Assembly (NCBI GenBank): GCA_042408415.1
Contig: JBHORE010000003.1
Coordinates: 1-64,000 of the forward strand
DNA: 64,000 bases
From: Thermobaculum sp042408415
GTDB taxonomy: Bacteria; Chloroflexota; Chloroflexia; Thermobaculales; Thermobaculaceae
Direction: 5' to 3'
In this document: one piece after another, positions 8,738-18,130 of the stretch
Numbering within the stretch: the stretch's first letter is position 1
Layout: each line of letters starts with the position of its first letter
Notes under the pieces: model-generated
Told to the model about the DNA's origin: nothing
Seen by the model: only the letters and a program-made list of their open reading frames with translations
Database searches by the model: none
Translations under genes and position numbers: made by a program

Positions 8738-11129
8738 GATTGATAACAGTTACCCCGTCTCCTCCCTCACCTGGGCCACCAGGCCGAAACCCGGAGACCA
8801 GTGGATGACCCTGCAGCATACCCCTGACTGCATCCCGCAAAGCTCCAGTACCATAGCCATGAATTATACGTGCTGTAGGAATACCCTGTATATAAGCATC
8901 ATTGAGATATTCATCAAGCTTAGAAAGAGCCTCCTCAGCTCTCATTCCCCTCAAGTCAAGTTCTGTGGATATGTTGGCTCTAACATCCACATTTAGCCTG
9001 ACACCACGGGTACGCTTTTGAGACGAGACCTCGAGGCTTTGCTTCCCTCCTACAACCTCCAGGTCAGATAGTGGAACCCTAGATCGGACACTGCCTACTT
9101 GTACTTCAGCAGTAGAATCACTTATACTAATAACCTTTCCCTCGGTACCAAAACTCATTATTCTCACACTATCCCCTACCTGAGGGGTCCTTCTAATAAC
9201 ACTAGGCCTCTTCGAACCCCTTGTAAGCTTCCTCACGCGACGCTCAACATTCTCCACTGTTCTTAGAGACTCGGTGATCTCCCCCAGTTTGCTCGCTGCC
9301 TGAGAGGCACTCAATCTTCTCCTGAGCTCATCGATCTCCCTGCGTACATCTTCCAGTTCTCTTAGAGCCTGCTGATAACCTTCTTCAAGAGCTTGCTCCC
9401 TTATCCTTTCAGCCTCCTGAAGTTCAGCTACAGCGCGTGAACGAAGTTCCTCTGCCTCACGTCTAATCTGTTCTGCCTCGGCTAATCTTTGATCTACTAG
9501 CTTCTTTTCAGCCTCTATCTGTTCCAACAGGTCGTTGGCTGCTCTGCTTTCAGGCGAGACTCTAGATTTTGCCGCCTCAATAACTGCTTCGGGTAAGCCC
9601 AACCTCTGTGCAATATCTATGGCATAACTACGGCCCGGGAGGCCAATCTTCAGCCTATACGTAGGTGAGAGTGTCTCCAGATCAAACTCTACAGCCGCGT
9701 TAGTAACGCCTGGAGTGGTCTGAGCATATACCTTGATCTCAGGATAGTGAGTAGTAGCCACCACCAAAGCTCGCTTTTCAAGCAGATAATCGATAATTGC
9801 CTCAGCTATAGCTGCGCCTTCTTCCGGGTCAGTACCCGCTCCCAGCTCATCCAGCAGCAGCAAAGTATCGGAGCCGGCCACCTCCAGCATCTTCTTGATA
9901 TTGATGATGTGAGAAGAAAATGTCGACAAGCTTTGCTCAATGCTTTGCTCGTCGCCTATATCAGCCAAGATGTACCTCAACACTGGCACGCGCGCACGCT
10001 CACTTGTAGGTAGGTGCAGACCACTTAGAGCCATCAGAGAAAGGAGCCCTGTAGTTTTGAGGGCTACGGTCTTACCGCCAGTATTAGGCCCGGTTATAAC
10101 CAGTACTCTAAAATCTTCTCCCAAGAAAATGGTTATGGGCACTACATCCCTACCTAATAGCGGATGCCTAGCATCAGGCAGGAACAGTTTATCTCCTTTA
10201 TACTCAGCACTTACCAACTCGGGCTCACAAGCATCCAAATATTGAGAGAACTTTGCCTTGGCCAAGGCAAAGTCCAATCTTGCGAGAGCAAGTAAAGTCC
10301 TCATAATATCCGAAGCAGCCGAAGCAACCGCTTCGGATAGTTGGGCAAGTATCCTTTCTATCTCCTCAGACTCCTGCCTACGAAGCTCAGTAATCCTATT
10401 ACCCATGTCTACGGTAGCTAGTGGTTCTACAAATAGCGTCTGCCCGCTGCCTGACACGTCGTGAACTATGCCCGGTATCCTATGCCTTGCATCCGCACGT
10501 ACAGGGACTACATATCTTCCATCTCTCTGGGTGATGATCGGCTCCTGCAGGGCATCCCTATAAGACGAAGAGCTAATCAAATTATTGAGGTGCTGCATTA
10601 AGCGATCGTGCGCTGATCTCAGCTGCGATCTTATCCTTGCAAGAGTAGTACTAGCGGAGTCACGTACCTGGGCCTGGTCATCTATGGCCGCGTCTATCTG
10701 TTTACGCAGATCAGACAGGTCAACTATGTGCCTCAACTGGGCAGATAACAGAGAAAAGGAGTCTACACCTTCCAAGACTTTACCAAGCTGCCTGGAGAAA
10801 CTATTGGCAGCTGCTATAGTATCAGAGACCTGTAACAGCTCCGAAGGGTCTAATATACCTCCCAGACTTGCCTTTGTGACTAGACTCCTAATATCCCTAG
10901 CTCCACCTATCGTTATATCTGGTCTGAGTTGTAAAACTCTGAGAGCCTCAGTTGTCTCTCGCTGGGACCTTATAGCTCCTTCCAGATCATTCAGCGGACG
11001 TAGAGATAGAGCCAGCTCTTTGCTAAGGCTAAACGAAGTGTGCTTACTTAGCAGCTGTAGTATCTTGTCGTATTCTAGGCTTGTATATGATTTATCTTGT
11101 ATATCCAAATGCGCAAGTTTACTCCGCAA
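8724..11129 (-). CDS. mutS2: MutS2 ATPase with Smr domain
   Basis: An 801 aa MutS-family ATPase without the mismatch-recognition domain. It has an N-terminal clamp region, Walker A TGPNTGGKT near 345, Walker B LLLLDELGAGTDPEEG, and a long Glu/Arg-rich coiled coil at about 510-630. The C-terminal Smr nuclease-like domain has LDLRGM and HGYGTGALR. Family members act against recombination or split collided ribosomes (MutS2/RqcU); the sequence does not decide between these. A true mutS also lies in the window at 37.6 kb. It is divergent from gcvPB. Confidence 0.95.
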   Translation of the reverse strand: MRSKLAHLDIQDKSYTSLEYDKILQLLSKHTSFSLSKELALSLRPLNDLEGAIRSQRETTEALRVLQLRPDITIGGARDIRSLVTKASLGGILDPSELLQVSDTIAAANSFSRQLGKVLEGVDSFSLLSAQLRHIVDLSDLRKQIDAAIDDQAQVRDSASTTLARIRSQLRSAHDRLMQHLNNLISSSSYRDALQEPIITQRDGRYVVPVRADARHRIPGIVHDVSGSGQTLFVEPLATVDMGNRITELRRQESEEIERILAQLSEAVASAASDIMRTLLALARLDFALAKAKFSQYLDACEPELVSAEYKGDKLFLPDARHPLLGRDVVPITIFLGEDFRVLVITGPNTGGKTVALKTTGLLSLMALSGLHLPTSERARVPVLRYILADIGDEQSIEQSLSTFSSHIINIKKMLEVAGSDTLLLLDELGAGTDPEEGAAIAEAIIDYLLEKRALVVATTHYPEIKVYAQTTPGVTNAAVEFDLETLSPTYRLKIGLPGRSYAIDIAQRLGLPEAVIEAAKSRVSPESRAANDLLEQIEAEKKLVDQRLAEAEQIRREAEELRSRAVAELQEAERIREQALEEGYQQALRELEDVRREIDELRRRLSASQAASKLGEITESLRTVENVERRVRKLTRGSKRPSVIRRTPQVGDSVRIMSFGTEGKVISISDSTAEVQVGSVRSRVPLSDLEVVGGKQSLEVSSQKRTRGVRLNVDVRANISTELDLRGMRAEEALSKLDEYLNDAYIQGIPTARIIHGYGTGALRDAVRGMLQGHPLVSGFRPGGPGEGGDGVTVINLISR

Positions 11130-11176
11130 ACTAACAGGTGTATGACAGCATCATGAGTGCCATTCAAATATTATGA

Positions 11177-11182
11177 TATAAT
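11177..11182 (+). promoter_or_regulatory. Putative -10 element upstream of gcvPB
   Basis: A perfect TATAAT lies 46 bases before the gcvPB start, in the gap between it and divergent mutS2. No good -35 is visible at the right distance, so the call rests on the -10 alone. Confidence 0.35.
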
Positions 11183-11227
11183 CTAGCCGCATATAGGATT
11201 TTTAGAGTTCTCGGAGCATCGAGCATA

Positions 11228-12679
11228 ATGACCATACCTCTAATCTTCGAATGGAGCCGAGATGGCGCCACCGGATACAGTCTACCAGATAGTCAAGTCC
11301 CTACAGCAAATCTCCCAGAGGAACTGTTAAGGGAAGATCTCAATCTGCCAGAAGTCAGCGAGCTTGAGGTGATTCGTCACTTCGTAAGGCTGTCTCAGTT
11401 GAACTTTGCCATAGATACTACCTTTTATCCTCTTGGGTCCTGTACGATGAAGTACAATCCCAAAGTCAACGAAGAGGTAGCTGCTCACCGAGGCGTTAGG
11501 AGAGTTCACCCGTATACCCCTATCGAGAAGGTCCAAGGAGCCCTACAAATTATGTATGAGCTCCAGCAGGCATTAGCCGAAATCGCTGGTATGGATGCCG
11601 TCTCACTACAACCAGCTGCAGGCGCACACGGCGAGCTGACCGGTATGCTCGTGATTAGAGCATACTTAGATAGTATAGGCCAGACACACAAAACCAAAGT
11701 AATAGTGCCAGATTCCGCTCATGGCACGAACCCAGCTACTGCCTCCATGGCCGGGTACCAAGTAGTAACCGTTAGAAGCGATGATCGCGGCAACGTTGAC
11801 CTCGAGGAACTAAAGCAGCTGGTAGATGAAGAAGTAGCTGCTATGATGCTTACTAATCCCAATACCCTCGGCCTGTTCGATGAGCATATCAGAGAGATAT
11901 GCGAAGTTATTCACGAAGCTGGTGGATTGATGTACGGTGATGGCGCAAACATGAACGCCATAATGGGTATAGTTAAACCAGGCGAGCTCGGATTTGACGT
12001 ACTCCACTTTAACTTGCACAAAACCTTCACAACACCCCATGGTGGAGGAGGTCCAGGTGCAGGTCCAATAGCAGTTAAGGACTTCTTGGCTCCATTTCTG
12101 CCATCGCCTGTAGTAGTAGCTCGAGATACAGAGGCAGGTAGGATCTATCAGTTTCAGGATCCCCCCAAGAGCATAGGAAAAGTAAGATCACTATGGGGGA
12201 ATTTTGCAGTGCTAGTAAGGGCGTACACATATATAATGCAGCAAGGTTCTGAGGGACTAAGATCTGTCAGCGAACATGCTATACTCAATGCAAACTATCT
12301 TCTGTCTCTACTAAGAGACGCTTATCAAGTACCATACGATCGTCCTTGTATGCACGAGTTTGTGCTTTCAGGATCAAAGCAGAAGCGATTTGGTGTACGT
12401 ACCATAGATATAGCTAAGAGGCTCATCGATTACGGTTTTCATCCACCAACAATCTACTTTCCACTTATTGTAGAAGAATGTCTGATGATTGAACCTACCG
12501 AGACGGAAAACAAGAGAACCTTGGATGAGTTCGCTGCAGCTATGATAAAAATAGCCGAAGAAGTTGAGAACGATCCGGAGCTAGTAAAATCAGCACCACA
12601 TAACACTATCGTCAGAAGACTAGATGAAACAACAGCAGCTAGGAAACCTGACCTAGTGTACCAGCAAGCAGTTAAATGA
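11228..12679 (+). CDS. gcvPB: Glycine dehydrogenase (decarboxylating) subunit 2
   Basis: The C-terminal-half subunit of the two-gene type P-protein of the glycine cleavage system. It decarboxylates glycine and passes the aminomethyl group to GcvH-lipoate. It is 483 aa. The PLP lysine is in FNLHKTFTTPHGGGGPG near 265, and SAHGTNPATASM and DGANMNAIMG are conserved. Its partner gcvPA and gcvT/gcvH are not next to it, which is unusual; they must lie outside the window. The next gene is fabF, 44 bases downstream of its stop if the ATG at 12724 is used. Confidence 0.93.
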   Translation: MTIPLIFEWSRDGATGYSLPDSQVPTANLPEELLREDLNLPEVSELEVIRHFVRLSQLNFAIDTTFYPLGSCTMKYNPKVNEEVAAHRGVRRVHPYTPIEKVQGALQIMYELQQALAEIAGMDAVSLQPAAGAHGELTGMLVIRAYLDSIGQTHKTKVIVPDSAHGTNPATASMAGYQVVTVRSDDRGNVDLEELKQLVDEEVAAMMLTNPNTLGLFDEHIREICEVIHEAGGLMYGDGANMNAIMGIVKPGELGFDVLHFNLHKTFTTPHGGGGPGAGPIAVKDFLAPFLPSPVVVARDTEAGRIYQFQDPPKSIGKVRSLWGNFAVLVRAYTYIMQQGSEGLRSVSEHAILNANYLLSLLRDAYQVPYDRPCMHEFVLSGSKQKRFGVRTIDIAKRLIDYGFHPPTIYFPLIVEECLMIEPTETENKRTLDEFAAAMIKIAEEVENDPELVKSAPHNTIVRRLDETTAARKPDLVYQQAVK

Positions 12680-12723
12680 AAAACAGTTACTAAAAATAAA
12701 TTATGGGGGTGTTTTGTAGCTTA

Positions 12724-14145
12724 ATGACTACCGAAAACAAGGTCGAACTAAGGGAAAGGCTTATAGAAAAGCTTAGAGCAACCATAAAGGAAGAAGGTGG
12801 AGAACTTACAGAGACCATAGAGCGTCAAATTGCACAGATTGCCACCAACGTAGCTCATGAGCCCCAGTCCCTTGTAGAACCTCTGGAAGTAGCGGACAAC
12901 TCCAGACAAAACAGAAGAGTTGTAATCACAGGCATGGGAGTAATCTCTCCTGTAGGCATAGGGAAAGAAGCTTACTGGGAATCGCTTGTCAATGGAAGGT
13001 CTGGAATAGATACCATCACCATGTGCGACACCGAAGGTTGCACGACCAAGATAGCCGGAGAGGTAAAAAACTGGAATCCAGAGGAGTATATTGATCCCAA
13101 GCAGGTACGTAGGATGTCCCGAGCATCACAGTTTGCTGTTGGGGCTGCAAAACAGGCTGTGCAGGACGCAGAGCTATGCTTTGAAGAGCAAAATCCCAGG
13201 ATAGGCGTGCTGTTAGGTACCGGAACTTCGAGTTTCCCTGATACTGAGGCCGCTGCACAGACTCTATTTACACGAGGTCCTATGAGAATTAGCCCCTTCT
13301 TCGCACCCATTAGCTTAGCAAACGCGCCCGCAGGACAGGTGGCAATGACATTCAAGGCTCATGGGTATAACGGCACTATAGTGACCGCTTGTGCTGCTGG
13401 CACTCAAGCCATTGGTGAAGCCTTTGAAGTAATAAGGCGCGGCGAAGCAGATGTCATGCTAGCAGGGGGTACTGAAGCTCCTATCTGTCGCTTGGGCTTG
13501 GCTGCATTCTGCGTTATGCGTGTTATGAGCACCCGCAATGAAGAGCCTCAAAAGGCGAGTAGACCTTTTGATAAAAATAGGGATGGATTCGTACCTGCGG
13601 AAGGGGCAGCTATACTAGTGCTCGAATCCCTTGAACACGCTCTGCAAAGAGGTGCCAAGATATATGCTGAGATAGTAGGTTACGGCGCAACCTCAGACGC
13701 CTATCATATGGTCATGCCAGAGCCTGATGGAACTGGTGCTGCCAGAGCCATGCGCAAAGCACTGGAGTGTGCACACCTGAGTCCAGACCAAATAGACTAC
13801 ATAAACGGTCACGGTACGAGCACACAGCTGAACGATGCCGCAGAAACCTTAGCAATAAAAGCAGTCTTTGGTGAATATGCATATAAGGTGCCTATCAGCT
13901 CTACCAAATCTATGACAGGACACTTGCTAGGAGCTGCGGGAGCCATAGAAGCAGTAGCTTCTGTAATGACAATTTACGATAAGGTGATTCCTCCTACGAT
14001 CAATTACGAAACCCCTGATCCAGCATGCGATCTTGATTACGTGCCCAACGAGGCCAGAAGAGCTGATGTAAGGACTGTTATGTCTAATTCGTTCGGTTTC
14101 GGCGGGCAGAATGCCGTGCTGATATTTAGAGAATATCAAGGGTAA
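12724..14145 (+). CDS. fabF: 3-oxoacyl-ACP synthase II (FabF) with N-terminal extension
   Basis: A condensing enzyme of fatty-acid elongation. The conserved core starts at RRVVITGMGVISPVG. The Cys-His-His triad is seen in TACAAGTQ, NGHGTSTQLND and MTGHLLGAAGAIEA, so the active site is intact. About 60 charged, helical residues precede the core, which most FabF proteins lack; the core itself is near 410 aa. Two in-frame ATGs are possible. 12724 is preferred because a purine-rich GGGGGTG lies upstream; 12703 would add seven residues and has no Shine-Dalgarno sequence. The extension remains with either start. Confidence 0.9.
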   Translation: MTTENKVELRERLIEKLRATIKEEGGELTETIERQIAQIATNVAHEPQSLVEPLEVADNSRQNRRVVITGMGVISPVGIGKEAYWESLVNGRSGIDTITMCDTEGCTTKIAGEVKNWNPEEYIDPKQVRRMSRASQFAVGAAKQAVQDAELCFEEQNPRIGVLLGTGTSSFPDTEAAAQTLFTRGPMRISPFFAPISLANAPAGQVAMTFKAHGYNGTIVTACAAGTQAIGEAFEVIRRGEADVMLAGGTEAPICRLGLAAFCVMRVMSTRNEEPQKASRPFDKNRDGFVPAEGAAILVLESLEHALQRGAKIYAEIVGYGATSDAYHMVMPEPDGTGAARAMRKALECAHLSPDQIDYINGHGTSTQLNDAAETLAIKAVFGEYAYKVPISSTKSMTGHLLGAAGAIEAVASVMTIYDKVIPPTINYETPDPACDLDYVPNEARRADVRTVMSNSFGFGGQNAVLIFREYQG

Positions 14146-14150
14146 AACAA

Positions 14151-14897
14151 GTGCAAGTAGCAGTCAATTCAGAGTACATAAGAAGCCGCCAAAGCCTAAT
14201 ACAGAGAACGTTACTAATAGGGTTCTTCTTTCTAACAGCTTCAGTAGTAATAGTCCTGCTGTATCAGCAGCTAATATTTGTCGCATGGCCACTCATGATC
14301 ATCGGTTATATAATAACGAGCCTTACTAGGCAGATCCAGTTTGACCTAGGACAAAACGTGAGGACGGATCAGAGACTAGCCACAGCTTTGAAATCCCTGA
14401 GCAACAGGTACTGGCTAGGTAATTGGATACCCGTGGGTTCTGTAATAGTAGATGGTATACTCGTAGGTCCCGAAGGCGTACTGGTAATTGAAACTCGTAA
14501 TCACGGCGGCGTAACAGAATGTAATGGTAACAAGTGGAAAAGACGAAAGAACATCTTGGTACGTTTCTTTACTGGCGAGCCATCCCTGGGAAACCCTTCA
14601 ATAGATTTGCAGGCATCTCTTGAAGCTGTAGCAAAGGACTTACAAGAGGCAGGCTTTGGAGATGTTCCCGTGAGCGGTGCAGTGGTCTTTACATCACCCG
14701 ACGCTGTATTGATGTTAGACGACTGTAAGAACACAGCTTTAACTTCTGCACAGCTACTGCGCTGGGCCAATAGCAGGCAGGTACCCTCGGTAGTAATTCA
14801 AGACACAACCAGGCAGAAGATAATTGAGCACTTTTCTGCGAAAATAGCACCAGCTAAGAGCCCAGCACAGCAGGAACAAGAAGTAAAAGCTAAATAA
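14151..14897 (+). CDS. Membrane-anchored NERD-domain protein
   Basis: A 248 aa product. Two adjacent hydrophobic segments (about 20-45 and 47-62) anchor a cytoplasmic NERD (nuclease-related) domain at about 95-220. The family strand IVDGILVGPEGVLVIE is clear. However, the expected E-x-K catalytic pair reads ETRN, so Lys is replaced by Arg. The C-terminal tail is Lys/Gln/Ala-rich. It starts at GTG five bases after the fabF stop and sits 11 bases before holB, so it is in the same operon. Its function is unknown; nucleic-acid processing is only suggested by the domain. Confidence 0.7.
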   Translation: MQVAVNSEYIRSRQSLIQRTLLIGFFFLTASVVIVLLYQQLIFVAWPLMIIGYIITSLTRQIQFDLGQNVRTDQRLATALKSLSNRYWLGNWIPVGSVIVDGILVGPEGVLVIETRNHGGVTECNGNKWKRRKNILVRFFTGEPSLGNPSIDLQASLEAVAKDLQEAGFGDVPVSGAVVFTSPDAVLMLDDCKNTALTSAQLLRWANSRQVPSVVIQDTTRQKIIEHFSAKIAPAKSPAQQEQEVKAK

Positions 14898-14908
14898 AAG
14901 AGAAGGCT

Positions 14909-15946
14909 ATGATCAGCACCAGCTCGTCAGGGTTTGTAGGCAATAAGCAAGCATTGCAGCTACTGTCCGCAGCCAAGACAAAAAATAGAGCTAGCGGCTC
15001 CTGGCTATTTACCGGTCCTCCATCCGTAGGCAAGAGCACTCTGGCAAGATGGTTCGCCGCATTACTACTATGCTCCGCCGAAATATATGATCCCCCATGT
15101 GGCAGATGCATACACTGCAGGAAGATCTATCATGGCTCACATCCTGATGTCGAGACGATTAGCCTGGCATTACAGGCTGAACAATCAGGCAAAACTTCTA
15201 GAGAGATTGGTATAGATTCCATCAGGAACATCATCGAGCGCATATATCTTAGACCTTTCGAGGCTAACAGGAAGGTCTATCTGATCGAAGACGCATCTAC
15301 AATGACAGAGGAAGCAGCCAATGCCTTCCTGAAGACTTTGGAAGAACCCCCAGACTTCGTGACAATAGTACTTATAGCTATAGATGATTACACGCTCCCT
15401 GAGACGATCAGATCACGTTGTTATAGAGTAAACCTACAACCCGTTCCACATAGTGAAATTACCAGCTATTTGGTCAATAGCCTAGGTGTCGAGCAAGGAG
15501 AGGCAAATATAATAGCGACTCTGTCCAACGGCAGGCCAGGATGGGCAATTAGGGCAGCTCACGACGGAGCGCTAGTAACCCAGGTAAATGATGATTGGAA
15601 ATACCTGAATAAAGTCCTCCAATCAAATGACATTGAAAGGCTGAAGTTCGCTGAAGAATTATCCAAAGATTGGTCCAATAAGCCTAACGATAGAGATGAT
15701 TTGTACTCTCTCTTGTTTAACTGGATAGGAGTTATAAGGCTAGCAACTATCAAGACGTTTCAAGAAAACAGCAGTAAATCATATCTATCTGAAAACGTAG
15801 ATCTTATTCAGTTCCTAGTCTCCTTAGGGCCACAACATGGCTACGAGTTGATACAGCATATTCTAAGGGCTATATATATGCTCGACTCAAATGCTAACGT
15901 AAGGTTAGTACTAGAAAACCTCTTTCTGAGGTTACCTAGAGTATGA
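14909..15946 (+). CDS. holB: DNA polymerase III subunit delta prime
   Basis: A clamp-loader subunit that places the beta clamp on primed DNA. It is 345 aa. Walker A is GPPSVGKST. The zinc-binding Cys cluster is intact (CGRCIHC following LLLC). The arginine-finger SRC motif is in IRSRCYRV. The preserved P-loop is not universal in delta prime, but the ELxK-type DnaX features are absent and a separate dnaX lies at 44 kb. The stop overlaps the start of the ricT-like gene by four bases (ATGA). Confidence 0.88.
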   Translation: MISTSSSGFVGNKQALQLLSAAKTKNRASGSWLFTGPPSVGKSTLARWFAALLLCSAEIYDPPCGRCIHCRKIYHGSHPDVETISLALQAEQSGKTSREIGIDSIRNIIERIYLRPFEANRKVYLIEDASTMTEEAANAFLKTLEEPPDFVTIVLIAIDDYTLPETIRSRCYRVNLQPVPHSEITSYLVNSLGVEQGEANIIATLSNGRPGWAIRAAHDGALVTQVNDDWKYLNKVLQSNDIERLKFAEELSKDWSNKPNDRDDLYSLLFNWIGVIRLATIKTFQENSSKSYLSENVDLIQFLVSLGPQHGYELIQHILRAIYMLDSNANVRLVLENLFLRLPRV

Positions 15947-16518
15947 GCTATATTCTAGGCATTAGGATACTTGGACATAATGAGCTAACATGGGTAGAAA
16001 ATCACACCCCAGCATCTCCAAGTACATCTTCCTACTGCTTGATAGATCTAGCGAATGAAGGACTAAGATGGGCGAGAATAGTATGTATAGCGCACAACTT
16101 GGCCAAAATCAATGTTGAATCTCAAGCTAGCATCAAGATGTTCTCTGCAGAGCCCTCCCCACCAGAAAAGGACTCTGTAGTTCAAAGCTTAGTAAGGGAA
16201 ATGCGATCAACACCAGGAAAAATCGTGAATATTAGCTTGGATCCTTTGCTTAGATTCCTAAGAATAGAAATAAACACAGATGATATCGATCTAACAAGTA
16301 GGATCAAGGAGATATCTTCAGAACTAGGGATAGTAACATTTATAAACAAAACTCAACCCCAAATACGGTACATACCGAAGCTGGGAGAAAAGGTCACGTG
16401 GAGAGGCCAAGAATACAAAGTAGCTAAACTGAACTTATACAAACAGACAGCCAGCCTCGTATCCGAAGAAGGTCGGGTTCAACAGATAAAACTTTCAGAT
16501 CTAGCCAGCCACAGCTGA
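15943..16518 (+). CDS. RicT/YaaT-like (PSP1 family) protein lacking the Cys-rich region
   Basis: A 191 aa protein that follows holB as yaaT (ricT) does in Bacillus. Three blocks resemble RicT in order: the N-terminus YILGIRILG; the central IDLTSRIKEISSELGIVTF, matching the RicT segment around VDFRELVKDLA; and the C-terminal IPKLGEKVTWRGQEYKVAKL. Between the last two, RicT carries about 60 residues with the Cys ligands of its Fe-S cluster. Here they are absent, and the only Cys residues are in the N-terminal third. So it probably binds no such cluster. The assignment rests on recalled family sequence and gene order. Confidence 0.65.
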   Translation: MSYILGIRILGHNELTWVENHTPASPSTSSYCLIDLANEGLRWARIVCIAHNLAKINVESQASIKMFSAEPSPPEKDSVVQSLVREMRSTPGKIVNISLDPLLRFLRIEINTDDIDLTSRIKEISSELGIVTFINKTQPQIRYIPKLGEKVTWRGQEYKVAKLNLYKQTASLVSEEGRVQQIKLSDLASHS

Positions 16519-16761
16519 GTAAAACAGCCTCTCTATTATCCAAAGAATTATCAAAGCAACTAAAGGAGAAAAATCAATCATCACTCCCCCAGGCATAAAG
16601 TTACGTATTGGCCTAAGAATAGGTTCAGTGACATCGTAGAGAAAACGCGATATTGGATTCCTAAACAAAGGGTCAAACCAGGATATCAGCGCTCTACCTA
16701 TAATGGCTATCTCTAGTACCCTCAACAGCAGACCTACGAAGGTTACCAAAAACTCTGGCAA
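16501..16761 (-). CDS. YggT-family membrane protein
   Basis: A small integral membrane protein of 86 aa. Two hydrophobic segments (about 3-25 and 60-82) flank the family motif ISWFDPLFRNPISRFLYDVTEPILRPIR. YggT proteins occur near cell-division and envelope genes; their molecular role is unclear. The start is placed at TTG 16761 because GGAGG lies six bases upstream. A longer reading frame would overlap hemW and add 31 unconserved residues. It converges on the ricT-like gene with an 18-base overlap. Confidence 0.82.
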   Translation of the reverse strand: MPEFLVTFVGLLLRVLEIAIIGRALISWFDPLFRNPISRFLYDVTEPILRPIRNFMPGGVMIDFSPLVALIILWIIERLFYSAVAG

Positions 16762-16831
16762 GGTTTTCCTCCAATAAAAATAACTAAGAACTATTGTGTT
16801 TTGCGTATTAGATAGCTGTAAACCTACAATT

Positions 16832-18001
16832 CTAATCAGGAAGTATCCTAACAAACACTTCGTTAGAAAGCAGTCTGCCCTTCGAAGTGAGTCTGAAATA
16901 GTTATCCTTCCACTCTACAAGCCCCAAACCAGCAACATCATCGATCTTACCGCTCAGAAAAGATCGTAAGCTTTGACCGTATCGTAGCTGAAAATCTTCG
17001 GCGTTCACACCCTCCGCAAGCCGTAGATGCAGGATAACGTATTCAGACCTCTCGATGGGCGCGCTCAGCTCTTCTTGCCAAAATATAGGGCTCTGCCCAT
17101 TATTTATAAGTGAAATATACTTAGAAGGCAATAACTCATTGTAATAGCGCACGCCGTTTAGAAACCCATATGCTCCTGCCCCAGCCCCTATAAACGGCTC
17201 TTCTCTCCAATAAATCATATTGTGTTTGGCCTGCTTACCTGGCCTACACCAATTGCTTATCTCATAGTGTATATATCCGGCTTTTTCCAGGACCTCTTGA
17301 GCAAGCTCATACATATCAGCCATTAAGTCGTCATCTGGAGAGGGCAGCTTCCCCCGTGATATCAACTTATGTAATGGGGTTCCTTCTTCAACAGTCAACG
17401 CGTAAAGTGATAAATGATCAGGCTCTATATCTATTACACGGGATAAGTTAAGTCTCCAGTCATCTAGAGTTTGAAATGGCAAGCCATATATCAGATCGAC
17501 GCTGATGTTCTCAAATCCTGCTGCCCTTGCAGCACTGTAAGCCTCCAAAGCATCTTCAACCGTATGGTGTCTAGCCAGCCTGCGCAAATCATCATCCTTG
17601 AAGCTTTGTATACCAATACTGACTCTATTTACACCCAAAGCTAGAATAGCTCTAAGGTACTGCTCATCAACCGTACCAGGGTTAGCTTCCATTGTTATCT
17701 CAGCGTCATCAAACAATCTAAGGTAATCATGCGCAGTACTAATGATACACTCAACCTGACTGGGAGAAAGAAGGCTAGGTGTGCCGCCTCCCATATAGAG
17801 CGTTTTCGCAGCCAGTCCTTGATTACTGTAGGTTACAAGTTCCTTACTAAGGGCAAGCACATAATCAGGTATGAGAGCATTTTTCCCGGCATAACAATTG
17901 AAATCACAGTAGATACACTTGGTTCTACAAAAAGGTATATGAACGTATAATCCTACATAGGAGGGTTTATTGGTTTGTTCTAGCTCATTACCTCTATTCA
18001 C
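16832..18001 (-). CDS. hemW: Radical SAM protein HemW (CPO-III-like)
   Basis: A 389 aa radical-SAM enzyme. The cluster motif Cx3CxxCx2C is in PFCRTKCIYCDFNC, followed by MGGGTPSLL, EANPGT and VSIGIQSF, and a C-terminal HemW-type domain. The extra Cys after the motif is typical of the HemN/HemW group. The N-terminal features needed for true coproporphyrinogen dehydrogenase activity are absent, so a haem-chaperone role is more likely than HemN. The start is GTG at 18001. It is divergent from pepA. Confidence 0.88.
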   Translation of the reverse strand: MNRGNELEQTNKPSYVGLYVHIPFCRTKCIYCDFNCYAGKNALIPDYVLALSKELVTYSNQGLAAKTLYMGGGTPSLLSPSQVECIISTAHDYLRLFDDAEITMEANPGTVDEQYLRAILALGVNRVSIGIQSFKDDDLRRLARHHTVEDALEAYSAARAAGFENISVDLIYGLPFQTLDDWRLNLSRVIDIEPDHLSLYALTVEEGTPLHKLISRGKLPSPDDDLMADMYELAQEVLEKAGYIHYEISNWCRPGKQAKHNMIYWREEPFIGAGAGAYGFLNGVRYYNELLPSKYISLINNGQSPIFWQEELSAPIERSEYVILHLRLAEGVNAEDFQLRYGQSLRSFLSGKIDDVAGLGLVEWKDNYFRLTSKGRLLSNEVFVRILPD

Positions 18002-18057
18002 ATATGGAATCTTAGCTGCAGGATACGACGTATGTCCAGAAAGACACGGGCCCAGCT

Positions 18058-18066
18058 TGCTATAAT
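18058..18066 (+). promoter_or_regulatory. Extended -10 promoter for pepA
   Basis: The sequence TGC-TATAAT forms an extended -10 element 65 bases before the pepA start. There is no clear -35. The predicted leader holds a small AGGTA-aga-TACCT hairpin and ends in AAAAGGAAG before the ATG. Confidence 0.5.
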
Positions 18067-18130
18067 CTCTTCGGTTTCAGGTAAGATACCTATGATCACC
18101 AAGGTTGATGGCTAGGTAAAAGGAAGAGAT

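Noticed and set aside
16762..16854. Upstream extension of yggT into hemW
   Set aside because: A TTG with GGAGG six bases upstream at 16761 gives the normal family N-terminus; the extension is unconserved in type and overlaps hemW.
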